Shown here piece after piece: positions 7,135 to 13,676 of a DNA stretch of 14,217 bases (position 1 is the first letter of the stretch; the number at the start of each line of letters is the position of its first letter). The translations under genes were made by a program, and so were the position numbers. Source of the DNA: Holophagaceae bacterium. GTDB lineage: Bacteria > Acidobacteriota > Holophagae > Holophagales > Holophagaceae. The notes beneath the pieces are model-generated. The model saw nothing but the letters and a program-made list of their open reading frames with translations, searched no databases and was not told the origin of the DNA. The stretch covers positions 8,894 to 23,110 of the forward strand of contig PMJK01000063.1 of assembly GCA_003158505.1 (NCBI GenBank), written 5' to 3'.

Positions 7135-7161
7135 TCAAGACCTGGCATCCGCCGCCGATCC
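7135..7161 (+). promoter_or_regulatory. Candidate sigma-28 (FliA)-type promoter before cheR
   Basis: TCAA (7135-7138) and GCCGATCC (7154-7161) are separated by exactly 15 bases. The consensus is TAAA-N15-GCCGATAA; the match is 3/4 and 6/8. The location before a chemotaxis gene fits. Against it, transcription would begin near 7168-7171, leaving a leader of only about 10 bases with the cheR ribosome site (AGGAT, 7169-7173) at its very 5' end. Confidence 0.3.
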
Positions 7162-7179
7162 CGGGGACAGGATGACTCG

Positions 7180-8046
7180 ATGGATCCCATTCAGGCCAAG
7201 CAGCAGATGACCCTTGCCGAGTTCCGGAGCCTCCGGGACTTCATCTATGGCAAATCCGGCATTTTCTTCAGTGAATCGAAGCAGTACTTCCTGGAAAACC
7301 GCCTGAGCAAGCGGATCGCCGAGTTGAAGCTGCGGAGCTACGGGGACTACCTGTCCCTCCTCCAGGGCGGCCAAGGCAGCCAGGGGGCCGCAGAACTGAA
7401 GCAGCTCTTTGTGGAAATCACCACCAACGAGACCAGCTTCTGGCGGAACCCGCCCCAGATCGAGGCCTTCCAGAACATCGTGCTCCCGGATGCGGCCAAA
7501 CAGGCCCGGGAACGGGGACAGAGCCGGCTCCGCCTCTGGTCAGCGGCCTGTTCCAGCGGCGAGGAGCCCTACACCCTGGCCATGATCTGCCAGGACCTGA
7601 AAGACACCGTCCTACGGGGGCTCACCGTGGAGATCCTGGGCACGGACATCAGCGAGAAGGTGCTGGCTCAGGCCCAGGATGCTGTCTACAACAGCTATAC
7701 GCTTCGGAACCTGACGCCGGAGCAGTTGCAGCGCCACTTCATCCCCATGGGCAAGGACCTCTTCCAGCTGAAGCCCGAGGTCAAGCGTCTCACCAGCCTC
7801 CGGCATTGCAACCTGGTGGACTATCCGGCCTATCGCCAGCTGGGAACCTTTGATGTCATCTTCTGCCGGAACGTCCTCATCTACTTCGACGAGGCCGCAA
7901 AGGCCCAGGTGCTCAAGGGATTCCACGGCCAGCTCCATCCCAAGGCTTATCTGCTGGTGGGACACAGCGAAAGCATCCATGCTTTCAACACCGGTTTTGA
8001 ACTGCTGCATTTCAGCAAAGCCATGGGATACCGGAAGCGGACTTAG
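7180..8046 (+). CDS. cheR: Chemotaxis protein methyltransferase CheR
   Basis: Uses S-adenosylmethionine to methylate glutamates on chemoreceptors, setting adaptation. The 288 residues contain the helical N-terminal CheR domain (about 10-75), then TNETSFWRNP (usual form TNxTxFFR; one F is W here), and the SAM loop WSAACSSGEEPYTLAM with E128-E129-P130. GTDIS binds the cofactor. FDVIFCRNVLIYF (about 224-236) and VGHSES near the end are hallmark CheR motifs. Length is typical. AGGAT lies 7 bases upstream of the ATG. It is the first gene of a compact cheR-HDOD-HDOD-cheB-fliK-like series and ends 16 bases before the first HDOD gene. No CheA, CheW or receptor gene is in the window. Confidence 0.96.
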   Translation: MDPIQAKQQMTLAEFRSLRDFIYGKSGIFFSESKQYFLENRLSKRIAELKLRSYGDYLSLLQGGQGSQGAAELKQLFVEITTNETSFWRNPPQIEAFQNIVLPDAAKQARERGQSRLRLWSAACSSGEEPYTLAMICQDLKDTVLRGLTVEILGTDISEKVLAQAQDAVYNSYTLRNLTPEQLQRHFIPMGKDLFQLKPEVKRLTSLRHCNLVDYPAYRQLGTFDVIFCRNVLIYFDEAAKAQVLKGFHGQLHPKAYLLVGHSESIHAFNTGFELLHFSKAMGYRKRT

Positions 8047-8062
8047 AGGTAGGAGTTGAGTA

Positions 8063-8911
8063 ATGCCCATCACCCCTCAAGACCTCATCGCGAACCTCGG
8101 GGACCTGCCACCCCTTCCGCAGGTGGCCTCCCAGGTGCTGCGGGTGTCGGCGGATCCCGACGCCAATGCCGAAGATCTGCGCAAGGTGATCTCCATGGAT
8201 CAGGCTCTCACCAGCCAGATCCTGAAGATTTCCAATTCAGCAATGTTCGGAATGGTCCGCGAGGTCACCACCCTGACCCAGGCGATCATGACCCTCGGCT
8301 TCTCCACCATCAAGAGCGTGGTCATCGCCAGTTCGGCCAAGAATCTCTATCATCGTGGCGCCGTGGGACTCCAGGAACGGCTGATCTGGGAGCATGCCCT
8401 GGTTTCGGCCATCGCAAGCCGCGCCTTCGCGAAAAGCCTCCGGTTCCCGCGCATGGAGGAGGCCTTTATCGGTGGTCTGCTGCACGATATCGGGAAGTCG
8501 GTCATGGGCGTGAAATTCCCCGATCGCTACGGCACCCTGCTCCGGACCGTCTATAACGAGCAAGGCGTCTGCCTGGACCTCGAGCTGGAAACCTTCGGCT
8601 TCGATCACGCCATGGTGGGTGAAGCCCTGGTAAGCAAGTGGAATCTGGCCCCCAGCCTGCAGGCTGCCGTCCGCTGGCACCACGACCCCATCCACGCCCT
8701 GGAAACCCACCGGGAACTTGCCGCCATCGTGGCCCTGGCCAACCACCTGGCCCTGGAGGAGAAAGTGGGCATCGGCAACCCTCACCATCTTGAAGGTGCC
8801 TCCATGCAGGCCATGGAGATCCTCCAGCTAAGCCCCGAAGCCCTGGGCGGCATCAAGGAAAGTGTCAAGAGCGCCATCGAGCAGGACAAGACGATGATCG
8901 CGGAGTTCTGA
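8063..8911 (+). CDS. HDOD domain protein (first of two), likely chemosensory signalling
   Basis: A 282-residue single-domain HDOD protein. The N-terminal half has LPPLPQVASQVLRVSADPDA, then VISMDQALTSQILKISNSAMFG and the IMTLGF helix of the family. HD-like residues are at H111 (WEH), H141-D142 (LLHDIGK), H182 (DHAMVG) and H206-H207 (RWHHDP). At the position of the last metal-binding Asp there is N227 (ALANHLAL). HDOD proteins act as signalling modules or scaffolds; catalysis is generally not shown for them. Strong AGGAG sits 7 bases before the ATG. The stop codon directly abuts the next gene's ATG, so the two HDOD genes are surely co-expressed. The role in chemotaxis is inferred from its place between cheR and cheB. 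Confidence 0.92.
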   Translation: MPITPQDLIANLGDLPPLPQVASQVLRVSADPDANAEDLRKVISMDQALTSQILKISNSAMFGMVREVTTLTQAIMTLGFSTIKSVVIASSAKNLYHRGAVGLQERLIWEHALVSAIASRAFAKSLRFPRMEEAFIGGLLHDIGKSVMGVKFPDRYGTLLRTVYNEQGVCLDLELETFGFDHAMVGEALVSKWNLAPSLQAAVRWHHDPIHALETHRELAAIVALANHLALEEKVGIGNPHHLEGASMQAMEILQLSPEALGGIKESVKSAIEQDKTMIAEF

Positions 8912-9775
8912 ATGATCACCCCGGAGCAGTTCACCTCGCGCATGAAGGCCAAGAACCTTCCGAGCCTCCCCCTGACGGTAGTGGCTCTGGGCGAAGCCGT
9001 TCAGGACGAACGCTGCACCGTGGACCGCATCCTGGGCATCCTGTCCATGGATCCCTCCCTGTCCGCCACCCTGCTGCGTCTTGCCAACTCGGCACTCTAC
9101 GCCGGCGAGGGGTCTGTCCAGGACCTGCGCTCGGCTGTATTACGGCTCGGCTTCGACGCCATGGCCAACCTTGGTACCGGTGCCGCAGTCATCAAGAACT
9201 TGAGAAGCGGAACCCACCTTGATTCGCTAAAGCTCTGGCAACACAGCGTCGCCGTGGGCCTCACCGCCAAGGGCATCTGCATCCTGGCCAAGCGTCACGG
9301 CCAAGCCGAAACCGCCTTCCTGACTGGCCTGCTCCACGACATCGGCAAGATCGCCCTCGATACCTGTTACCCGGAGGACTACACATCCGTGCTTCAGAAA
9401 GTCGCTGAAGGTGCCTTCTTCGTGGATGCCGAACGCGAGATTCTGGGCATGGACCACGCAGAGGCCGGTTCACTTCTCGCCGCGAACTGGTCGTTCCCGC
9501 AGGCAATCGTCGAGGTGATCCGTGCCCACCATGATCCGGGGCCCGAGGACTTCCTGCCCAACCTGATCCACCTGTCCGACCTGCTGGTGCGCACCCGCAT
9601 CCCCATGGGGCCCGCGGACGAGCACCTGATGATCTCCTTTGACGATCTGCCGGCCTTCAAGGCGGTCCTGGCCGGAGCCCTTCACAAGGATCTGGACGTG
9701 GAACGGATGACCTTCTCCATCGACGACGAAGTGGACCATGCCCTGGCCTTCGTCGAGGTGGCATTCCAGGCATAG
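8912..9775 (+). CDS. HDOD domain protein (second of two), likely chemosensory signalling
   Basis: A 287-residue paralogue of the preceding protein, clearly alignable but well diverged. It has LPSLPLTVVALGEAV, ILSMDPSLSATLLRLANSAL and the VLRLGF helix of HDOD domains. HD residues are complete: H111 (WQH), H142-D143 (LLHDIGK), H182 (DHAEAG), H206-H207 (RAHHDP) and D223 (IHLSDLL), which is where its neighbour has Asn. It could therefore bind metal, though HDOD proteins usually are not known hydrolases. The ATG follows the previous TGA with no gap, and GGAG 6 bases upstream lies inside the previous gene. An 11-base gap separates it from cheB. Function inferred from context only. Confidence 0.92.
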   Translation: MITPEQFTSRMKAKNLPSLPLTVVALGEAVQDERCTVDRILGILSMDPSLSATLLRLANSALYAGEGSVQDLRSAVLRLGFDAMANLGTGAAVIKNLRSGTHLDSLKLWQHSVAVGLTAKGICILAKRHGQAETAFLTGLLHDIGKIALDTCYPEDYTSVLQKVAEGAFFVDAEREILGMDHAEAGSLLAANWSFPQAIVEVIRAHHDPGPEDFLPNLIHLSDLLVRTRIPMGPADEHLMISFDDLPAFKAVLAGALHKDLDVERMTFSIDDEVDHALAFVEVAFQA

Positions 9776-9786
9776 GGGATAGATTT

Positions 9787-10893
9787 ATGACGATCCGAAT
9801 TCTGGTGGTGGACGACAGCCCATTCATGCGGAAATCCCTGCAGAAGATGCTGGAAGAGGCACCGGATTTGCGCGTGGTGGCTACGGCGCGGGACGGTGTG
9901 GATGCTCTCGAAAAAATCGAGGAACATAACCCCGACATCGTCACCCTCGACATCGAGATGCCACGCATGGATGGCCTCACCTGCCTGAAGAAGATCATGG
10001 CGGACCACCCCATGCCAGTACTGATGGTTTCGAGCCTCACTCAGGAAGGCGCCCAGGCCACACTGGATGCGCTCTCCCTTGGAGCCCTCGACTTCATCCC
10101 GAAGGAGAGCGGTTTTGCCAGCATGAGCATCCTGCAGATCCAGCAGGACTTGCAGGAAAAAGTGCGTCGTCTGGCCACAAGTCCGCGTTTCCACAAGGCC
10201 CCTCCGGCCTCCGCCAAGCCCCCCCAAACTCCCGCTGCACCCACAGGGGTTCGGCCCGTGGCCCTGCCGAGGACGCCCGCACCGCCGCCTCCATCGGATT
10301 CCAGGCTGGCATCCTCCCCCCAAGCTGAGCTGCTGGTAATCGGCACCTCCACCGGTGGCCCGAAGGCCCTGCAGGACATCCTTCCCACCCTTCCCGCGAG
10401 CCTGCCGGTCCCCTGCCTCATCGTCCAGCACATGCCGAGCACCTTCACCAGGCCCTTCGCCGATCGATTGAATGGCCTCTGCCAGGTTCACGTCAAGGAG
10501 GCGGAGCAGGACGAACCCCTCAAGGCCGGCACGGTCTATATCGCGCCGGGCGGCATCCACATGACCTACGGGGCCCGGGGTGGGAGGGGCCACATCGAGC
10601 TAAGTCCCGAGCCCGTGTCCTCCCTCCACCGGCCCAGCGTGGATGTGCTGTTCCTGAGCGTGTCGGAGCTGTTCCGGGGCCAGGTGCTTGCGGGAATTCT
10701 CACGGGCATGGGTTCGGATGGCGCCAAGGGCATGGAACAGTTGAAGCAGAAGGGAGCCTACACCCTCGCCGAGGCGGAGGAGAGCTGCGCGGTCTACGGC
10801 ATGCCCCGCGCCGCCGTGGAGCGGGGCTGTGTCGATGTCGTCGCCCCGCTGGCCGACATTCCGGGCCACCTCCGCCGGCACTTCGGGATCTAG
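9787..10893 (+). CDS. cheB: Chemotaxis response regulator / protein-glutamate methylesterase CheB
   Basis: Removes methyl groups from (and deamidates) chemoreceptors when phosphorylated, opposing CheR. The 368 residues start with a receiver domain: D9-D10 acidic pocket, phospho-acceptor D55 in TLDIEMPRMDG, and K106 in FIPKES. A Pro/Ala-rich linker (about 138-178) leads to the esterase domain. The catalytic triad is S188 in GTSTGG, H215 in VQHM and D311 in GMGSDGAKG. All key residues are present, so the enzyme should be active. Length is normal apart from the longer linker. The gene lies 11 bases after the second HDOD gene and 12 before the FliK-like gene. CheA, its phosphodonor, is not in the window. 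Confidence 0.97.
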   Translation: MTIRILVVDDSPFMRKSLQKMLEEAPDLRVVATARDGVDALEKIEEHNPDIVTLDIEMPRMDGLTCLKKIMADHPMPVLMVSSLTQEGAQATLDALSLGALDFIPKESGFASMSILQIQQDLQEKVRRLATSPRFHKAPPASAKPPQTPAAPTGVRPVALPRTPAPPPPSDSRLASSPQAELLVIGTSTGGPKALQDILPTLPASLPVPCLIVQHMPSTFTRPFADRLNGLCQVHVKEAEQDEPLKAGTVYIAPGGIHMTYGARGGRGHIELSPEPVSSLHRPSVDVLFLSVSELFRGQVLAGILTGMGSDGAKGMEQLKQKGAYTLAEAEESCAVYGMPRAAVERGCVDVVAPLADIPGHLRRHFGI

Positions 10894-10896
10894 GAG
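10892..10896 (+). promoter_or_regulatory. Ribosome-binding site overlapping the cheB stop
   Basis: AGGAG shares bases with the cheB stop codon TAG (10891-10893) and lies 9 bases before GTG 10906. It decides the GTG start of the downstream gene and suggests translational coupling. Confidence 0.6.
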
Positions 10897-10905
10897 ACCG
10901 CCCTG

Positions 10906-11781
10906 GTGGACATTCCCGCGATCCTGGGATCCCTGCAGATTCCGGCCTCCGCGGCCCCCTCCGCCCCAGCCCTAATCAATCCCCTCCCGGGCCAGACTGT
11001 GGAGGCCACCCTCGAGGCCATCCTCCCCGAAGGCCTGCTGCTTCGCCTTCCGGACGGGACTCAGCTCCAGGCCCAGGGAACGCTGCCCTTCCCCGTAGGG
11101 AGTGCCCTCAATCTGATGGCGATGCCGCTGCCTGATGGCGCGGGTGTACGCCTGCAGGTGATTCGCGCGACACCCCCTCCGAGACCGGCCTTGCTGGCTC
11201 CTTTGGCGCTCGGCGAGGCGGCTGGGCTGATGGGTCGGATTCAGTCAGGCGAAGCCTTGACGCCCCTGGCGGACCTGCTGCGCAACCTGCTCCAGGCAGG
11301 CGCGGCCATGGCGGAACAGCCGGAAACTTGGTCGACTTGGATGAAGGAGGCCATGAAGACCCTGGCCGATCCCGCCGCCTCCCCGGATGAGTCGACCTTC
11401 CACCGGCTCCAGGCCAAGGAGGGGACGGGCTGGTTCGAACTGCCTCTGCCCTGGGCCCCTGGCGCCGAGCCCATGCGGATCTGGATCGAAGAAGAACAGA
11501 GCCCTTCGAGGAGGGAGAGCGAAAGGGTCCACCGCGTATTCCTGAGCATTTCATTCAGCACCCTGGGCGAGGTCCGGCTGGGACTGGAAGCGCGCAGCGC
11601 GGGATTGAGGGTGCGCCTGTGGGTCCAGGATCCTCAGCAGGTGGCGTCCATCCGCCACGATCTCGAAACGGAACTGGCTTCGCTCGGGCGTCCTGTGGAT
11701 CTGCAGGTATTCGCCCTGCCCCCGGGAACGCTTGATCTCCGGGCCATGGCCGGGGCGAACCCCCTGCAGGCCATGGGCTGA
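10906..11781 (+). CDS. FliK-like protein (flagellar hook-length control C-terminal fold)
   Basis: A 291-residue protein that starts with GTG (VDIPAIL), supported by AGGAG 9 bases upstream. The first 30 residues are Ala/Pro-rich. Residues about 28-95 look like a small beta domain (GQTVEATLEAILPEGLLLRL). The middle is helical. The last 90 residues, with VFLSISFSTLGEVRLGLEAR and RVRLWVQD, then a helix and VDLQVF, resemble the C-terminal domain of FliK, which tells the flagellar export gate to switch from hook to filament substrates. It lacks the long Gln/Ser-rich N-terminal ruler of classical FliK, so it may instead be a FliK-related protein of other function. Position behind cheB supports a motility role. 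Identity is moderate, family membership plausible. Confidence 0.6.
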   Translation: MDIPAILGSLQIPASAAPSAPALINPLPGQTVEATLEAILPEGLLLRLPDGTQLQAQGTLPFPVGSALNLMAMPLPDGAGVRLQVIRATPPPRPALLAPLALGEAAGLMGRIQSGEALTPLADLLRNLLQAGAAMAEQPETWSTWMKEAMKTLADPAASPDESTFHRLQAKEGTGWFELPLPWAPGAEPMRIWIEEEQSPSRRESERVHRVFLSISFSTLGEVRLGLEARSAGLRVRLWVQDPQQVASIRHDLETELASLGRPVDLQVFALPPGTLDLRAMAGANPLQAMG

Positions 11782-11799
11782 TCCCCGCTGGCTCAGCCC
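11775..11799. terminator. Inverted repeat holding both stop codons of converging genes; possible two-way terminator
   Basis: GGGCTGA (11775-11781) and TCAGCCC (11793-11799) are perfect 7-base arms around an 11-base loop. The left arm ends with the stop of the FliK-like gene and the right arm is the complement of the lpxD stop. Neither side has a T run, so it is not a standard Rho-independent terminator, but it is the only structure between two converging transcripts. Confidence 0.35.
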
Positions 11800-12794
11800 T
11801 TCCGCAGCTGCCGAATGAGCCTCGGCAACCGGTTCAGGGCCGCTTGGGCCTCCGCCCATTCCCTGTGGGGACGGGCCGGGAAGCCCGTGACGAAGCTACC
11901 CTCGGGCAAGCTCTTGGTCACCGAGCTGTTGCCGCCCACGACACTGCGGCTGCCGATCTCGATATGGCCCACCACGCCCACCTTGCCCGCCAGCGTCACG
12001 TAGTCGCCGAGCTTCGTGGAACCGCTGATGCCCGTCTGGCTCACCAGCAGACAGTGATTCCCCACCTGCACGTTGTGGGCGACCTGCACCTGATTGTCGA
12101 TCTTCGTGCCCGCGCCGATACGCGTGGGGCCGAGCACACCCCGGTCGATGCAGACGCAGGCGCCGATCTCCACGTCGTCCCCCACTTCCACCCAGCCCAC
12201 CTGGGGGATCTTGGCGTGACGACCCTCCACCAGCACGTAGCCGTAGCCGTCGCTGCCCACCACGGAATTCGCATGGATAGCCACCCGGTTCCCCAACTGC
12301 GTCCGCCGGTAGAGCACCACGCCGGGAAACAGCTCGCAGCCGTCGCCCAGCACGCAATCCTCTCCGATGTGAACGCCCGGATGCAGCACACAGCCCTTTC
12401 CGAGTAAGGTGCGCGCGCCCACCGTGGCGCCAGGCGCGATGCGGGAGCCTTCCCCGATCACCGCGGTGGGGTGGATGGACATTTCGCTCCAGTCGGGAGG
12501 CGGCTCGGGGTGCAGCCAGCCGATGGCCTGGGCGAAGGCCCAGTAGGGATGCTTCACCCGCAGGATGGGGTGGTCCCCCAGATCCACCGTGGCATCCACG
12601 AGGATCAGACCCGCCAAGCTCTCTTTGGCCTTGGCGGCATATTTGGGATTGGCCAGGAAACTCACAGATCCAGTGCCAGCCTCCTCCAGGGGCTTCACTT
12701 CGGAAATCGGGCGATCCGGGGGACAATGCTCCAGGGTGCCGCCCAGACGTTCGGCCAGATCCTGCGCGGTCAGGGTCGTCACGGTCCGGGACAT
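11793..12794 (-). CDS. lpxD: UDP-3-O-(3-hydroxyacyl)glucosamine N-acyltransferase (LpxD)
   Basis: Third step of lipid A synthesis: adds a hydroxyacyl chain from acyl-ACP to the amino group of UDP-3-O-acylglucosamine. The 333 residues (E. coli: 341) have the LpxD N-terminal domain (ISEVKPLEEAGTGSVSFLANPKY). A left-handed beta helix of hexapeptide repeats follows (IHPTAVIGEGSRIAPGATVG onwards), and a C-terminal helix (EWAEAQAALNRLPRLIRQLR). Catalytic H240 lies in VAHNVQVGNH, equivalent to H239 of E. coli. GSDGYGY contributes to the active site in the family. Start ATG 12794 has a strong GAGGAGGA just upstream. It stands alone rather than in the common bamA-lpxD-fabZ-lpxA cluster, converging on the FliK-like gene and diverging from lgt. 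Confidence 0.96.
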   Translation of the reverse strand: MSRTVTTLTAQDLAERLGGTLEHCPPDRPISEVKPLEEAGTGSVSFLANPKYAAKAKESLAGLILVDATVDLGDHPILRVKHPYWAFAQAIGWLHPEPPPDWSEMSIHPTAVIGEGSRIAPGATVGARTLLGKGCVLHPGVHIGEDCVLGDGCELFPGVVLYRRTQLGNRVAIHANSVVGSDGYGYVLVEGRHAKIPQVGWVEVGDDVEIGACVCIDRGVLGPTRIGAGTKIDNQVQVAHNVQVGNHCLLVSQTGISGSTKLGDYVTLAGKVGVVGHIEIGSRSVVGGNSSVTKSLPEGSFVTGFPARPHREWAEAQAALNRLPRLIRQLRKG

Positions 12795-12804
12795 GGGGTC
12801 CTCC

Positions 12805-12846
12805 TCGTCAGCCTTCAGTCTTCAGCCTTCAGCCTTCAGTTTCCAG
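12805..12846. repeat. Tandem 7-bp repeat in the lpxD/lgt divergent gap
   Basis: Six head-to-tail heptamers with unit CCTTCAG: TCGTCAG, CCTTCAG, TCTTCAG, CCTTCAG, CCTTCAG, TTTCCAG. Three are exact, one differs at one base, and the two outer ones are degenerate. The array fills most of the 72-base gap and ends just before the lpxD ribosome site. A change in copy number would move any promoter elements of both genes by 7 bases per unit. Confidence 0.85.
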
Positions 12847-12866
12847 TCATCCGTTCGGAATCCATC

Positions 12867-13676
12867 ATGCATCCAGTCCTATTCGAAATCGGTTCCTTTC
12901 CCCTGGGCACCTACGGGCTGCTGCTGGCCATCGCCTTCTTCGCGGGCACGGCCCTGGCCAAGCGCCAGGCGAAGCTGGACGGTCTCGCCCCCGCGGCCAT
13001 CACGGACCTAGCCATCGCCCTGCTCATCTCCGCCATCCTCGGTTCAAAACTGTTGATGGTCGTGGTGGACCTGATCAATGGGGCTCCTCTGCGGGAAGTC
13101 TTCTCCCTCGGGACCCTGCGAGCCGGAGGCGCCATCCACGGCGGCATCATCGCCGCCACGGCAGTGTTCTTCTGGAACCTCCGCAAGGGCCAGGGCCTGC
13201 CCCTGCGAGTCACCGGGGACGCCATGGTGCCGGGCGTGGCTTTGGGCCAGGCCATCGGGCGGCTGGGCTGCTTCTCCGCCGGCTGCTGCTATGGCACCGA
13301 AAGCCAGGCCCCCTGGGCTACCACCTTCACGGATCCCATCGCCCACGCCTTCAGCGGCACGCCCCTGGGCATCCCCCTCCATCCGGTCCAGCTCTACAAT
13401 ACCTTCGCCAACCTTATTGTCATGGCGGTCCTCCTGGCGGTCCGACCCAAGCGGATCTTCCAGGGCCAGATCGTCGCCCTCTACTTCCTCTTGGAAGGCC
13501 TGGGCCGCATCATCACAGAGACTTGGCGGGGGGACGTGGATCGCGGTACGGGCTGGCTGGGCTGGGCCTGGCTCAGCACGGGACGACTCACGGGCCTGGC
13601 CTTCATGCTGCTGGGACTGGGGCTCTGGACGGTCTGGAGCCGACGGCAGGTGACTCAGGTCAGGAGTTCTAAATGA
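12867..13676 (+). CDS. lgt: Phosphatidylglycerol--prolipoprotein diacylglyceryl transferase (Lgt)
   Basis: An inner-membrane enzyme that attaches diacylglycerol to the lipobox cysteine of prolipoproteins, the first step of lipoprotein maturation. The 269 residues have about seven hydrophobic helices. H91 lies in GAIHGGIIA, and the Lgt signature IGRLGCFSAGCCYG carries the essential R132. PLHPVQLYN and YFLLEGLGRIITE match other family blocks. The frame is open far upstream through the heptamer array, but ATG 12867 gives the standard N-terminus (HPVLFEIGSFPLGTYG). A weak GGA lies about 7 bases before it. The last 4 bases overlap the next gene as ATGA, so they are co-translated. Diverges from lpxD. 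Confidence 0.96.
   Translation: MHPVLFEIGSFPLGTYGLLLAIAFFAGTALAKRQAKLDGLAPAAITDLAIALLISAILGSKLLMVVVDLINGAPLREVFSLGTLRAGGAIHGGIIAATAVFFWNLRKGQGLPLRVTGDAMVPGVALGQAIGRLGCFSAGCCYGTESQAPWATTFTDPIAHAFSGTPLGIPLHPVQLYNTFANLIVMAVLLAVRPKRIFQGQIVALYFLLEGLGRIITETWRGDVDRGTGWLGWAWLSTGRLTGLAFMLLGLGLWTVWSRRQVTQVRSSK

Noticed and set aside
9682..10593. Minus-strand frame of 303 codons inside cheB
   Set aside because: cheB is complete with all catalytic residues on the other strand.
12471..12866. Upstream in-frame extension of lgt through the heptamer array
   Set aside because: It runs antisense to lpxD and adds 132 residues that Lgt proteins lack; ATG 12867 gives the family N-terminus.
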